From JBKQHQ01 sp052148715 (GTDB taxonomy: Bacteria > Pseudomonadota > Alphaproteobacteria > Rhizobiales > Xanthobacteraceae): DNA of 23,566 nucleotides. A model generated the notes under the pieces. The model saw nothing but the letters and a program-made list of their open reading frames with translations. It searched no databases and had not been told where the DNA came from. Below, piece by piece: positions 1 through 7,392 of the stretch. The translations under genes and the position numbers were made by a program. The first letter of the stretch is position 1; each line of letters starts with the position of its first letter. The DNA is taken from assembly GCA_052148715.1 (NCBI GenBank), contig JBKQHQ010000270.1:1-23566 (forward strand), given 5' to 3'.

Positions 1-84
1 TGGAAAGGCTTCGCCACCCGAATCCATGCCCAGATAGAATCATAAATATTGGCGGATGACTCCTAAAAAATGAATCGTCAGCGT

Positions 85-432
85 TTATCCCGCATGCTCC
101 GGTCGGAAGGTATGACGCGGATTCCGCCAATCGATCCCATCGAGCATGTAGGCCAACTGCGAGGCCGAGATTCCAACTATGCCATCGGACGGCGATGGCC
201 AGATGAAGCGGCCCTTCTCCAGCCTTTTGGCGTAGAGCGACATGCCGAGACCGTCATGCCAAAGAATCTTGATCAGGTCACCTCTGGCGCCTCTAAAGAC
301 GTAAAGATCGCCGGCATGGGGATCGCGCCGCAGCGCTTCCTGGACTTGTAGAGCCAGGCCATTCATGCCGCGCCGCATATCCGTTCGTCCGACCGCAAGC
401 CAGACCCGCACACCAGAGGGAACCGGGATCAT
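85..432 (-). CDS. tnpB: IS66 family accessory protein TnpB (IS66 Orf2-like)
   Basis: A 115-residue protein of the IS66 Orf2 family, an accessory factor needed with TnpA and TnpC for transposition of IS66 elements; its biochemical role is not settled. Family hallmarks seen: an N-terminal PSGVRVWLAVGRTDMRRGMN block, a central LYVFRGARGDLIKILWHDGLG block and a C-terminal region ending in RHTFRPEHAG. The start is ATG at 430-432, which overlaps the tnpA stop (ATGA), implying translational coupling. The reading frame is open further upstream to 762, but that part is antisense-type filler over tnpA and does not look like protein. Length is normal for the family and the gene appears intact. Confidence 0.93.
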   Translation of the reverse strand: MIPVPSGVRVWLAVGRTDMRRGMNGLALQVQEALRRDPHAGDLYVFRGARGDLIKILWHDGLGMSLYAKRLEKGRFIWPSPSDGIVGISASQLAYMLDGIDWRNPRHTFRPEHAG

Positions 433-797
433 CGCCGCTCCAGCACATCGAGCACACGCCGCAGTGCTTGCGCATCGACGCCACTGCTGACGCGGACACG
501 ATATTTGCCGGCAAGATAAATCTCGATCGTCTCCGCGACGGACGACGGCTGCTTGGCGACAGCATCCTGTTCCGCCGTGACCACCACCGGGATCAGTTGC
601 GCAGCCGCCGGAATGGCCGGCGCACGTCGGTCGTCGCGATAGCGTTTCCGCCAACTGAATACCTGGTTCGCATTCACGTCGTAATGCCGGGCAACCATTG
701 AGACCGACGAGCCCGGCGCATACGACGCCGCGACGATCTCCCGCTTCAGCGCCTCCGGCCACGACCGATTACGCCTCCCAGTCCCATTTGTGCCCAT
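429..797 (-). CDS. tnpA: IS66 family accessory protein TnpA (transposase orfA, HTH)
   Basis: A 122-residue basic protein of the IS66 TnpA / transposase-8-like family. Residues about 10-55 form the helix-turn-helix region (RSWPEALKREIVAASYAPG, then VSMVARHYDVNANQVFSWRKRYR), the usual DNA-binding signature of these proteins. The C-terminal half carries the conserved ETIEIYLAGKYRVRVSSGVDAQALRRVLDVL block. It is the first gene of the IS66 operon and overlaps tnpB by four bases. The ATG at 795-797 is the only sensible start. No damage is visible. The alternative assignment, an IS3-type OrfA with the same HTH fold, is excluded by the downstream tnpB. Confidence 0.93.
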   Translation of the reverse strand: MGTNGTGRRNRSWPEALKREIVAASYAPGSSVSMVARHYDVNANQVFSWRKRYRDDRRAPAIPAAAQLIPVVVTAEQDAVAKQPSSVAETIEIYLAGKYRVRVSSGVDAQALRRVLDVLERR

Positions 798-1363
798 ACG
801 AGTTGTTCCGTGGGAGGCTCACCGATAAGGAATTTCTCGCGAGTGAAAGCAGTTTGGGCGAATACATAAAAACACATACCGACACGAAGCCTCATCTTGT
901 TGCCTGTCTGTGAGACAGGAGGCATGGAGCTGTCGTTTAATACCGCAGTCGAGGACTCGGCGCATGCTAAAATTAAACGATTCGAGAAGCGGCGCGGTGA
1001 ATGACGACATGCGTTGAGCAGTGTGCTCGGGAGTTCGCTGGTGGTCTAGAAGGACTCTTCGGCCGGGTTTTGACGCGGGCTGAGTGCGAGCGCATGGCGC
1101 GTGACTGCGATCCCTGCAATCCACAGTTCTGCGTGGTCGCCACGGTGCTGAAGAGGCGGGTTGGCTCGGACGTGAGTTTGTTGCCAATGTTATTCATCGC
1201 TCGACACGCAGCGCTTCTTCTGAAAATCTGACGCTTGCGCCTGGGCGACAGCCGGTTTCCCGAGGGGCCCGCGGGAATGCGCGTCTTCCTTTGGTTCAAT
1301 TCTAAGGGGGCCGGCCAGTGAGTGCGTCGTCCATAGCGGATGGCCGATCGATTGCACAAACAT
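798..1363. other. Intergenic stretch without a convincing gene
   Basis: Between the IS66 element and the secreted-protein gene there is no recognisable family on either strand. The first tens of bases probably contain the IS66 right end. A 76-codon plus-strand frame at 1001-1231 is Cys-rich at its start but lacks a good ribosome-binding site and resembles nothing I know. Overlapping minus-strand frames are equally unconvincing. Confidence 0.5.
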
Positions 1364-1831
1364 CTATTCCGGGCACCGGTTGAGGACGGCGGTGTAGGCT
1401 TTGTCCTGGTCGACCATGTCCAGATTCTTATCGGCGCGAAGCGTGAGAGTTATGTCGCCGGAGAGAGGCGTGCCGGTTTTTCTCGTGCAGGTGACGTGAA
1501 GCGAAATCTTGTTTTCATCCTGCCGACGATCGCTGAGTGAACACACCCCGCCGCGATAAAAGATCGTATCCGGGGTTATCGTCACCATCAACGGTTTGGG
1601 ATCCGTTCCGTCGCCCCGACAGGGCCGATTCTGAGCATAGGTGCCCGAAATGTCGTCGCTGGCGAGCACAGCTCTGCCGACCGTGACGGAGAGCGCAATG
1701 AAGGCCAACACCCATTTGCCGGGTCGAGTGCTTCTATTTTGCCGGCAACGGAAGCCGCCGCTGTCGTTTTCCGCGGATGGGTTTTCGGAAAGACCAAGTT
1801 CCACTGCTGCTGAGAATGCTCCGAGCCGCAT
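1364..1831 (-). CDS. Small secreted hypothetical protein
   Basis: A 155-codon frame whose last about 120 residues look like a real exported protein: a hydrophobic stretch KWVLAFIALSVTVGRAVLAS (about residues 38-58) typical of a signal peptide, followed by a mature part with four cysteines (PCRG, GVCSL, VTCTR, NRCPE) that could form two disulphides in the periplasm. The mature sequence (SGTYAQNRPC, TPDTIFYRGGVCS, ENKISLHVTCTRKTGTPL) resembles small uncharacterised secreted proteins of Bradyrhizobium; this is from memory and no domain name can be given. The ATG at 1831 gives an unusually long charged leader before the signal peptide. A GTG at 1709-1711, just before LAFIALSV, would give a more normal signal peptide, though its ribosome-binding site is weak. 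The start is therefore uncertain. Function unknown. Confidence 0.7.
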   Translation of the reverse strand: MRLGAFSAAVELGLSENPSAENDSGGFRCRQNRSTRPGKWVLAFIALSVTVGRAVLASDDISGTYAQNRPCRGDGTDPKPLMVTITPDTIFYRGGVCSLSDRRQDENKISLHVTCTRKTGTPLSGDITLTLRADKNLDMVDQDKAYTAVLNRCPE

Positions 1832-2357
1832 CGTCTCCCCCTACACCCTGAACGCTCGCGCTACGACCGATCTTATTGGAGGGAAATCAATCAATACAAG
1901 CCCGCAGGTGATCGAGTCGCGCGATGGTCGGCGGAGACCTCGCGACCCTTGCAGACCTCTATCCACGAATGCGAATGGTCGGATGCGGATATTGCTAGAC
2001 GTCTCGACGCGGCACGGATACCTCGATGTTCGCCATTTCGCGATCCGTCACGAGCCAGCCGCGGAGCGCCACCATCGGTCAGTTGTAGGTCGCCGGGCAG
2101 AACGGGAATCCTGTTTCCGGCTACCCGTCGCCTTCATTCGATCTGCTGGCCACGTCTCGATCACCGAAAGCGCCGTTTATGGCCTCAATGCTTGTAAGCC
2201 TCCTTGTCGACGACGGTCGTTTCGTGGATTTGAACCGCGGCGAGCCGGGAGGTAAGGTGGCGAATGATATGGAGGCACGTAAATTGGAACGGGAGTCCTC
2301 GCCATGCCGCCCTATAGCATTCCGCGCCGCCCATTCCCATCGCAGAACAAGGAGCCG
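1832..2357. other. Intergenic stretch, no supported gene
   Basis: Several overlapping frames are open on the plus strand, but none has protein-like composition, a clear ribosome-binding site or a recognisable family. The promoter of the minus-strand secreted protein should lie in its left part and that of the following membrane protein in its right part; I could not pick convincing -35/-10 elements. Confidence 0.45.
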
Positions 2358-2599
2358 ATGCTAGTCAATTGGCGTCGCGGGATGTTCCGGGTTTGGGTTC
2401 TCCTTTCCGTTGCATGGCTCATGGGGTGGGTCATTCAATTGACCCTGTTCGGGCTCCACGGGGGATTCAAGGTAATCGGCGATTTCGCCGTAATACCAAT
2501 CCTCTTGTTCGGCCGCCGATTGCACTCCTAGTATTCGGCACCGCCGGGGGATGGGCATTTCGGGGTTTCAAAGGCGATGATCTCCCCAGGCGCTCCTGA
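2358..2599 (+). pseudogene. Small two-helix membrane protein, broken by a one-base deletion
   Basis: The reading frame starts at ATG 2358, three bases after AAGGAG, with MLVNWRRGMFRVWVLLSVAW and a first hydrophobic segment (about residues 9-31). It continues to VIPILLFG and then runs out of frame to a stop at 2529-2531. Reading on in the next frame from about 2514 restores PPIALLVFGTAGGWAFRGF, the expected second membrane helix with a basic C-terminus, ending at TGA 2597-2599. Joined, the two parts give an approximately 80-residue inner-membrane protein of a type common in Bradyrhizobium (WRRG..R.W at the start, FGPPIAL..FG at the second helix). One missing C in the C/G run around 2511-2514 explains everything. 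The gene is either recently inactivated or carries an assembly error. The product's role is unknown. Confidence 0.75.
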
Positions 2600-2629
2600 G
2601 CCAAGCAATCCCCCTCAGGCCCGCCTGCA

Positions 2630-2823
2630 GCCTCCTCTTCGGACCGCGCCGTCACGTTTCGGACCAATCCCGTGGTCGTCTGACGTACGGTCCAGGTCAT
2701 GGTCGAGTACGCCGGAGGCGTTTCGGGAATGCCAAACGCGATCTGAAATATCATTGATAATAGTCGCATCGGATCGTTGTTCCGACGCGATACGATTTTC
2801 CAACCATCAGCTAACTGGTTCAT
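2630..2823 (-). CDS. Possible small hypothetical protein, doubtful
   Basis: A minus-strand frame starting at about 2823 encodes MNQLADGWKIVSRRNNDPMRL and then TMTWTVRQTTTGLVRNVTARSEEEAA. The WTVR..TG..R.VTA.SE.EAA pattern resembles short proteins seen in rhizobia. The frame runs on into the membrane protein on the other strand, so the true end is unclear and it may be a degraded copy. There is no strong ribosome-binding site. Listed only as a candidate. Confidence 0.25.
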
Positions 2824-2841
2824 CTAACTCTCCCGCTAAGC

Positions 2842-2858
2842 CTCCGGCTCTGCCGGAG
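2842..2858 (+). repeat. Left-end hairpin of the IS200-type element
   Basis: A perfect 7-bp stem CTCCGGC / GCCGGAG closes on a TCT loop about 90 bases before the tnpA start. In IS200/IS605 elements a subterminal hairpin at each end is bound by TnpA; the matching TCT-loop hairpins on the right side support this role. Confidence 0.6.
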
Positions 2859-2947
2859 CGAATAGAGGCGGTTCTACAGTTTCGGGAGTAGGGCCACGAA
2901 GTCATACGATCTCCTTGGGGAACCGCGAGGCCCTCAAGGAGATCGCA

Positions 2948-3280
2948 ATGTCACAGGATCATAATCACCTGAACCACGCGACATGGGAGTGCAAGTACCA
3001 TGTCGTGTTCACGCCGAAGTACCGCAAGAAGGTGTTGTTTGGGCAAATCCGGCGGCACTTAGGCACTGTATTCCACGGGCTTGCTCGGCGCAAGGAATGC
3101 CAGATCGAGGAAGGGCACCTGATGGCCGACCACGTGCACATGCTCATATCGATCCCGCCGAAATATTCGGTAGCGGAGGTAATCGGGTATCTGAAAGGGA
3201 AGAGCTCGATCGTTGGATCAGCTGCAATTGAAACTTGCGTCCTCATGAAGTCCCATCTCTCGTCCCAGAATCCTTTATAA
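2948..3280 (+). pseudogene. tnpA: IS200/IS605-family transposase TnpA, internally deleted
   Basis: Starts at ATG 2948, six bases after AAGGAG, and matches IS200-type Y1 transposases through ATWECKYHVVFTPKYRKKVL, then ADHVHMLISIPPKYS and VIGYLKGKSSI. The HVH in ADHVHML is the metal-binding HUH motif. Immediately after KSSI the family sequence is lost. The next bases, read one frame over, encode LDQLQLKLASS and a stop, which is the usual C-terminal end of these transposases. An internal deletion has therefore removed roughly 40 codons, including the region with the catalytic tyrosine, and left the tail out of frame. The 110-residue product should be inactive as a nuclease but might still bind the end hairpins. 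Confidence 0.85.
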
Positions 3281-3326
3281 CCGCCTCTGGCGGTTCCCCT
3301 TCAAACCCCCAGCTCTGCTGGGGGTT
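3279..3326 (+). repeat. Two adjacent right-end hairpins of the IS200-type element
   Basis: AACCGCC/GGCGGTT (3279-3295) and AACCCCCAGC/GCTGGGGGTT (3304-3326) are perfect stems, each with a TCT loop, directly after the transposase. One is probably the element's right-end recognition hairpin; the second, stronger one may act as a terminator, though no T-run follows. Confidence 0.55.
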
Positions 3327-3439
3327 ATTGGCTGTACCTTCAGGGACACCATACTGAATTCACGTCGGTCAACAGTCGGCTTCGGTAGGATCGACGCCAA
3401 CGTCAATCCTCTGCCGTTCACTGCGATTCCACGTGTGAT

Positions 3440-3775
3440 TTATAGATGATCGCTTGAGAGCGTCCGGTTTGTCGAAGAACGCGGACCACCGAATGGCTTC
3501 GCATCCCGGAAGAATGTGTACCAGTACCAGATCAGCACGGCCGGTACCCCTATGTCATAGAGCATGTCGATAACTGGGATCGGTTCTATGGGGATGGCGA
3601 AAGCACCAGCGGCTAGTGTCGCACCCACCCTGTAGCTCAACGCAGTCAGAATGCGCTTGAGCGGATTCTCGGCTGGCACCTTCGAGATCACCACAACGAG
3701 GGTGATCAACAGGACGAACACCACGACGACGAAGATCAAGAGGTCGCGGATAATTTCTCCGATCGTCGAAAGCAT
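3440..3775 (-). CDS. Small inner-membrane protein, unknown function
   Basis: A 111-residue protein starting at ATG 3773-3775, preceded by GGAGGAACAGG, a strong ribosome-binding site. The frame is open about 80 codons further upstream, but that part lacks protein character. Residues 11-31 (DLLIFVVVVFVLLITLVVVIS) form one clear membrane helix. Residues 50-63 and 68-90 (YRVGATLAAGAFAIP, then PVIDMLYDIGVPAVLIWYWYTFFRD) form one or two more. The C-terminus is polar. The P-rich turn IPIEPIPVIDMLYDIGVP is distinctive and probably conserved. No domain recognised; similar small membrane proteins occur in Bradyrhizobium. It stands alone, divergent from the small plus-strand gene at 3954. Confidence 0.75.
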   Translation of the reverse strand: MLSTIGEIIRDLLIFVVVVFVLLITLVVVISKVPAENPLKRILTALSYRVGATLAAGAFAIPIEPIPVIDMLYDIGVPAVLIWYWYTFFRDAKPFGGPRSSTNRTLSSDHL

Positions 3776-3953
3776 CCTGTTCCTCCATCCTGCGTCAAGA
3801 ATTTCATCCAAAGGATGTCGCCACAACATTTGCACCCCGATAAAGGCGCTCTTCCAATATAATAAGGGACCTTCTGGCTTTGAGGGGGGTGGAAGAAGGA
3901 AAACGAGCAAAAACGTAGATGCACACGCTGGTTGACTGGCATAAAATGGTCGG

Positions 3954-4169
3954 ATGGAAGACACGGCAGCGAAGGTCAGAAAGTACAGGGACATGGCCGC
4001 CGAGTTTGAGGCCATAATGATGAGGACGAGCGATCCCCGCCTCGCCCAGAGCTATCAAACCGTTGCTAAATCGTGCCGCGCGCTGGCCGGACACCTGGAG
4101 CGCCAGTTGGCGAGCAGTAAGGATGCATCATCACCGAATACGGCGGAATCAGACACTGAGAACGACTAG
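3954..4169 (+). CDS. Small helical hypothetical protein
   Basis: A 71-residue, charged, probably all-helical cytoplasmic protein (KVRKYRDMAAEFEAIMMRTS, then SYQTVAKSCRALAGHLERQL), with a disordered Ser/Asp/Glu-rich tail. The pattern of a Tyr-Arg-Met-Ala helix, a D-P turn and an A..Y..LA..L helix is typical of many short uncharacterised rhizobial proteins that follow stress or IS genes. No strong Shine-Dalgarno is visible; GGTCGG lies just upstream. Function unknown; existence judged from composition and the clean start/stop. Confidence 0.6.
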   Translation: MEDTAAKVRKYRDMAAEFEAIMMRTSDPRLAQSYQTVAKSCRALAGHLERQLASSKDASSPNTAESDTEND

Positions 4170-4350
4170 TAACAGGATCAGCGCAAATAGGCTTAGGAGC
4201 CTTCACCACGTCGCATCCACGCTTGGCTGAACCAAACCGCGATTTGGCCGTTCACGCCGGCATTCGACATTGCTTCGGTCCTAGCTTTGCCATCCTTGTC
4301 AATTGGGATTAAGTTCGAGGGAGGGGCGCGGTGATCGGTGGAGACGATGA

Positions 4351-4584
4351 ATGAGAACCTTCACGATAGCAGCGGTGATAGTAGCATTGCTGGCGGCACC
4401 CGCTTATTCCCAGGGGATGTCGGGCGGAAAGAAGGGAGGTCGGGGAAAGGAGCAGAAAACCGAGTCGAGGAAACCCACTGACGACAAGGCATACAAAGCT
4501 GCGCTCGATCGGATACCCGTGCCTAAGAAACAGTACGATCCGGAGCAAAATATGAGACCAGCCTCGGCCGGTGCCGGGCATTGA
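4351..4584 (+). CDS. Small secreted hypothetical protein
   Basis: A 77-residue protein with a textbook signal peptide (MRTFTIAAVIVALLAAPAYS, cleavage expected after AYS). A Gly/Lys-rich linker (GGKKGGRGKEQK) follows, then a conserved-looking tail with KAYKAALDRIPVPKKQYDPE and NMRP. The motif Y-K-A-A-L-D-R-I-P-x-P-x-x-x-Y-D-P is recurrent in small exported proteins of Bradyrhizobium, as far as I recall. The start is supported by GGAG about ten bases upstream. Probably periplasmic; function unknown. No partner gene is adjacent. Confidence 0.75.
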   Translation: MRTFTIAAVIVALLAAPAYSQGMSGGKKGGRGKEQKTESRKPTDDKAYKAALDRIPVPKKQYDPEQNMRPASAGAGH

Positions 4585-5601
4585 AGTCCTCACCATGAAG
4601 CTTTGTCCCCTGATGGGCTATCAGCCGAGCCTCTTGCTGAACATACTCGCGAAGGTTCCGGTCGGCGGCTTTAAGGGGTCTCCATCATTGGTCGCCAAGG
4701 TCACCGACCAGATAGCCACCACGACGTGAACGCGCTCGATTTCCTAATTGGTGGATCATGCGGCCTGTGCGTGGTCATACCTAGGCTGGCGAGAACCTCC
4801 AGCGTGTTTTACTACAGCAATGGCACCGGTCGGATCTTTGTTCATTGACCCAATGCGACCAAACCAGCTTCAATCAATTTCTGCGTTCTTTAAGTTGATG
4901 AATTCTACGCAGTCGAAGAGGGTGGAAAACGGGCCACAACGAAGCTTGCCTGTTTCGTTTGTCGCGTACCATCCATCCTTTATGGCTCGCCTATCGGATT
5001 CAACTTCATTGATGTGGCGTGGAACAAGATTTTTCATTGTTATTTTCCCGCTGTTAGGCCACTCTCGCGAGAGAGCGGAACTGCTTGGGCCGATTGCTTT
5101 GCGCTCACCTGATCACTACTGCTATGCTGCTGTGCTGCAGTCCTGTGGGCCGCAGTCTGTTCGTGATGTTCGGCAGCCTTCTGATGCATATCCATAATCC
5201 TTGCGATCAAGGACTCCAGGCATAATGTTTTCCTCGCGATTTTGACGGGGATTATAGAAACGCCTGAAGCCTTGGACGCTGAATTATTGAACCCGCTTGC
5301 TTTTAAATGGAGCTTTCCATTATCGATTTGTGACCTTAAAACTCAATTGTGTTCGTATCAGGATTGTTTTGCATGGAAATCATCCGATAACGGCCTTTCG
5401 CCTGCGTCGATACGCCACTGTCACGATCATGCACCTAACCTCAGCATCAAGCCTGCCGATCCCGCCATACCTCAGTTGCCGCCCATCGGCAGCGTGATTA
5501 GCGAGTATGCATGGCCGAATGGTTCCAAGGGTTTAGATCAAAACGGACAGCGCAATTCGGTGCTGATTTCGCTCGTTGTCGCCAGCTGAGTCTCGACCCT
5601 C
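4585..5601. other. About 1 kb without a supported gene; lower GC than its surroundings
   Basis: The stretch is visibly more AT-rich than the flanking genes, especially 4800-5400. Two long plus-strand frames (about 4748-5197 and 5242-5589) start only at TTG, have no ribosome-binding site and have compositions unlike proteins. A 44-codon frame from ATG 4594 is also unconvincing. I see no repeats, IS ends or RNA genes. It may be foreign or decayed DNA. Confidence 0.45.
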
Positions 5602-5895
5602 CTATTTGCACTCGGCTCCTAACCACTGTGCGATCCCACCATGCGATGAGCACGTTCCCCTTCGAGTTTTGCTGAAGCTGTAGGTGCCATCACCACAGCG
5701 TGCCGTCGCACCGAGAGGTGCGTCAACGTCTGGCAATACACACTTTGCCGGGAGCGGAGATGGAATTTTAACATCAGCGGCGGGTGCTGGGCTGGCAATA
5801 AAAAGCGCGATGAGGGTTGCGATGCCGGACAGCGCCGTAACTCGATCAAAGCTCGTGTGACTAATTCTGGTACCGAATGAATGAGTCTTACTCAT
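5602..5895 (-). CDS. DUF3761-family secreted protein
   Basis: A 97-residue exported protein. Residues about 20-40 (TALSGIATLIALFIASPAPAA) form the signal peptide after a longish polar start. Residues 66-93 carry the DUF3761 signature: RCGDGTYSFSKTRRGTCSSHGG followed by W-L. Three cysteines (52, 67, 82) and a fourth at 96 could form disulphides in the periplasm. DUF3761 proteins are short, exported and uncharacterised, often near or fused to excalibur- or nuclease-like domains. The ATG at 5893-5895 has GGAGGC seven bases upstream. It is divergent from the Crp/Fnr gene at 6427. No evidence on its role beyond the family name. Confidence 0.88.
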   Translation of the reverse strand: MSKTHSFGTRISHTSFDRVTALSGIATLIALFIASPAPAADVKIPSPLPAKCVLPDVDAPLGATARCGDGTYSFSKTRRGTCSSHGGIAQWLGAECK

Positions 5896-6426
5896 TGCTT
5901 TGCCTCCATTGTAGCTGGGGGCAAGCGGGTACGACTCAACGTACCCCCGGTTCGAATAATGTATTGTAGCACTTATTCGATTGCAGCGTGTGTGTTTTTT
6001 TCTCCCCCAGGAAGCCGTAGCTGCACTGCACCATCTGTGGCCCTTTGGCGCGGCTCAAAGCAAGCCGGGCACGCCACATGTCACAGACCATGGCCTGCTT
6101 GGGATCGAGCCGGATTCTTCAGGGGGAGCAGCAGGGACGATGGGTTCTATTACGGATTTGTAATTGGACGGAACGTCGGCCGCAGGAATAGCGTTGCTTG
6201 CGAATCCGAGTACTGGAGCAGTCCGAGGAGATCGAGCCAAACCCAACCGGAAGGAAGCGTCTGGCACGACAGAGGTCTCGACCGTACTCCTTGGGAGACC
6301 GAAGCGTCGAACGCCGTCGCGCCCTGCAATCGCGGTCTTGGAGGAACTGACGGCGTTGATGCCCCTGTCTTTCTGAGGAACGCTCGGCCTGCCGCATGTG
6401 GGCCGAGGAGAAAATCGGAGGTACCC
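5896..6426. other. Leader region upstream of the Crp/Fnr gene, no supported gene
   Basis: The frame of the downstream regulator stays open back to 5881, but the translated part is rich in Trp, Cys, Arg and Ser, shows no fold and has no relatives I recognise, so I treat it as non-coding. The promoter of the regulator should lie here. No FixK-type palindrome was found in it. Confidence 0.5.
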
Positions 6427-7074
6427 TTGATCTGGAGGCATTCTTTATCCCAGGCCGGTCAGGGAACAAAATCGACCTACGAAGAAGACGACGTTATCTT
6501 TTCGCAGGGCGAGGCAGCGGATTCAATTTTTTACATCAATACAGGGAAGGTCAAACTGACCGTCCGTTCCGAGCAAGGAAAGGAAGCCGTTGTTGCGATC
6601 CTCGCCCCGGGCGATTTTCTTGGTGAGGGATGCTTGACCGGGCAGCCCCGGCGCATGGCGACTGCGAACGCCATGACGGAGTGCCTGATTACTCGTGTCG
6701 TTAAAGCCACCATGATCCGTAAACTCCACGACGAACCGGATTTCTCCGAGAAATTCATGTCGCACCTTTTGACTCGGAATATCCGGGTTGAGGCCGATCT
6801 GGTCGATCAACTGTTCAATTCAAGTGAAAAGCGTCTAGCTCGGCTCCTTCTTATCCTGGCGAATTTCGGCAAGGAGGGAAAGCCCGAGCCGGTCATTGCG
6901 AAGATCAGCCAGGAAATGCTTGCGGAAATGATCGGCACGACGCGATCGCGGGTGAGCTTCTTCATGAATAAATTCCGCAAGTTGGGCCTCATCGACTACA
7001 ACGGCCATCTGGAGGTTCACAGCTCTTTGCTGAATGTCGTTCTGCACGACGATCCGCACATCAATGGTGATTAA
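6427..7074 (+). CDS. Crp/Fnr-family transcriptional regulator (copy 1)
   Basis: A 215-residue regulator with an N-terminal cyclic-nucleotide-binding beta-barrel (from YEEDDVIFSQGEAADSIFYI through GDFLGEGCLTGQPRR) and a C-terminal winged helix (ISQEMLAEMIGTTRSRVSFF, then NKFRKLGLIDYNG). There is no N-terminal cysteine cluster, so it is not an oxygen-sensing Fe-S FNR. The ligand is unknown. It is a close paralogue of the product at 14344-15018 (about 85% identical by eye). The start is uncertain: TTG at 6427 sits five bases after GGAGG and gives a slightly shortened N-terminus. No in-frame ATG exists near the place where the paralogue starts. Comparison suggests two compensating one-base changes near 6428 and 6445 that scramble about seven codons (FDLEAFL to LIWRHSL) and may have destroyed the original start region. 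The core is intact. Confidence 0.88.
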   Translation: MIWRHSLSQAGQGTKSTYEEDDVIFSQGEAADSIFYINTGKVKLTVRSEQGKEAVVAILAPGDFLGEGCLTGQPRRMATANAMTECLITRVVKATMIRKLHDEPDFSEKFMSHLLTRNIRVEADLVDQLFNSSEKRLARLLLILANFGKEGKPEPVIAKISQEMLAEMIGTTRSRVSFFMNKFRKLGLIDYNGHLEVHSSLLNVVLHDDPHINGD

Positions 7075-7269
7075 TGGACCCGACCGGAGAGTAGACCGCA
7101 CAGGGTAGTGGATAACCTTGGCCTTAGAGCAATATTATACAGACGGCATCGCTCGCCTTCCTCAACTACAGCCAAAAGCCGCATTAGGCACAAGAGGGCA
7201 TTTTATTGCCCCACCACCCATTGTGAATCCGGAGAATAGAACCCATGTAAAAAAACGGGAGATTTCATC

Positions 7270-7392
7270 ATGAAACCGACATCATTTACGGCGGATTCGG
7301 TGGATATAGCATCCGCTTTCAAGAGCGTGAACGGTCTCATGTTTGTCAGTATCGTTCTGATCTGGGTTCTCAAAGCAACAGGGAACTGGTAG
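7270..7392 (+). CDS. Possible 40-residue single-helix membrane peptide
   Basis: ATG 7270 is preceded by CGGGAG about nine bases upstream. The frame encodes a polar start (KPTSFTADSVDIASAFKSVN) and one hydrophobic segment (LMFVSIVLIWVLKATGNW), then stops with TAG. Small single-pass peptides of this kind are common but easily overlooked. The composition and ribosome-binding site argue for a real gene; there is no family to support it. It follows the Crp/Fnr gene by about 200 bases. Confidence 0.4.
   Translation: MKPTSFTADSVDIASAFKSVNGLMFVSIVLIWVLKATGNW

Larger units (their letters stand above)
1..797 (-). mobile_element. IS66-family insertion sequence, partial (runs off the left edge)
   Basis: The two accessory genes of an IS66-type element lie in the standard order tnpA then tnpB on the minus strand, with a 4-base stop/start overlap at 429-432. 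The large DDE transposase gene tnpC normally follows tnpB. No recognisable tnpC coding is present in the 84 bases left before the window edge, so it either starts just outside or is missing. I could not identify the terminal inverted repeat upstream of tnpA, so the right boundary is given as the tnpA start and the true end probably lies a few tens of bases further right. The target-site duplication cannot be checked from one end. Confidence 0.8.
2842..3326 (+). mobile_element. IS200-type element with internal deletion
   Basis: A lone IS200-like tnpA is flanked by hairpins of the kind Y1 transposases recognise at element ends. On the left is CTCCGGC-TCT-GCCGGAG (2842-2858). On the right are AACCGCC-TCT-GGCGGTT (3279-3295) and AACCCCCAGC-TCT-GCTGGGGGTT (3304-3326). 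All three have the same TCT loop. No tnpB is present. The exact cleavage points cannot be set from the sequence, so the limits given are the outer hairpins. The transposase inside is truncated, so the element cannot move by itself. Confidence 0.7.

Noticed and set aside
2842..3326. CRISPR-like array of TCT-loop hairpins
   Set aside because: Only three hairpins with different stems, unequally spaced around a transposase gene; they are IS200 end structures.
5881..6426. N-terminal extension of the Crp/Fnr reading frame by 182 codons
   Set aside because: The extension is open but has Trp/Cys/Arg/Ser-rich, structureless composition; the paralogue starts at the equivalent of 6400-6430, and a GGAGG precedes TTG 6427.
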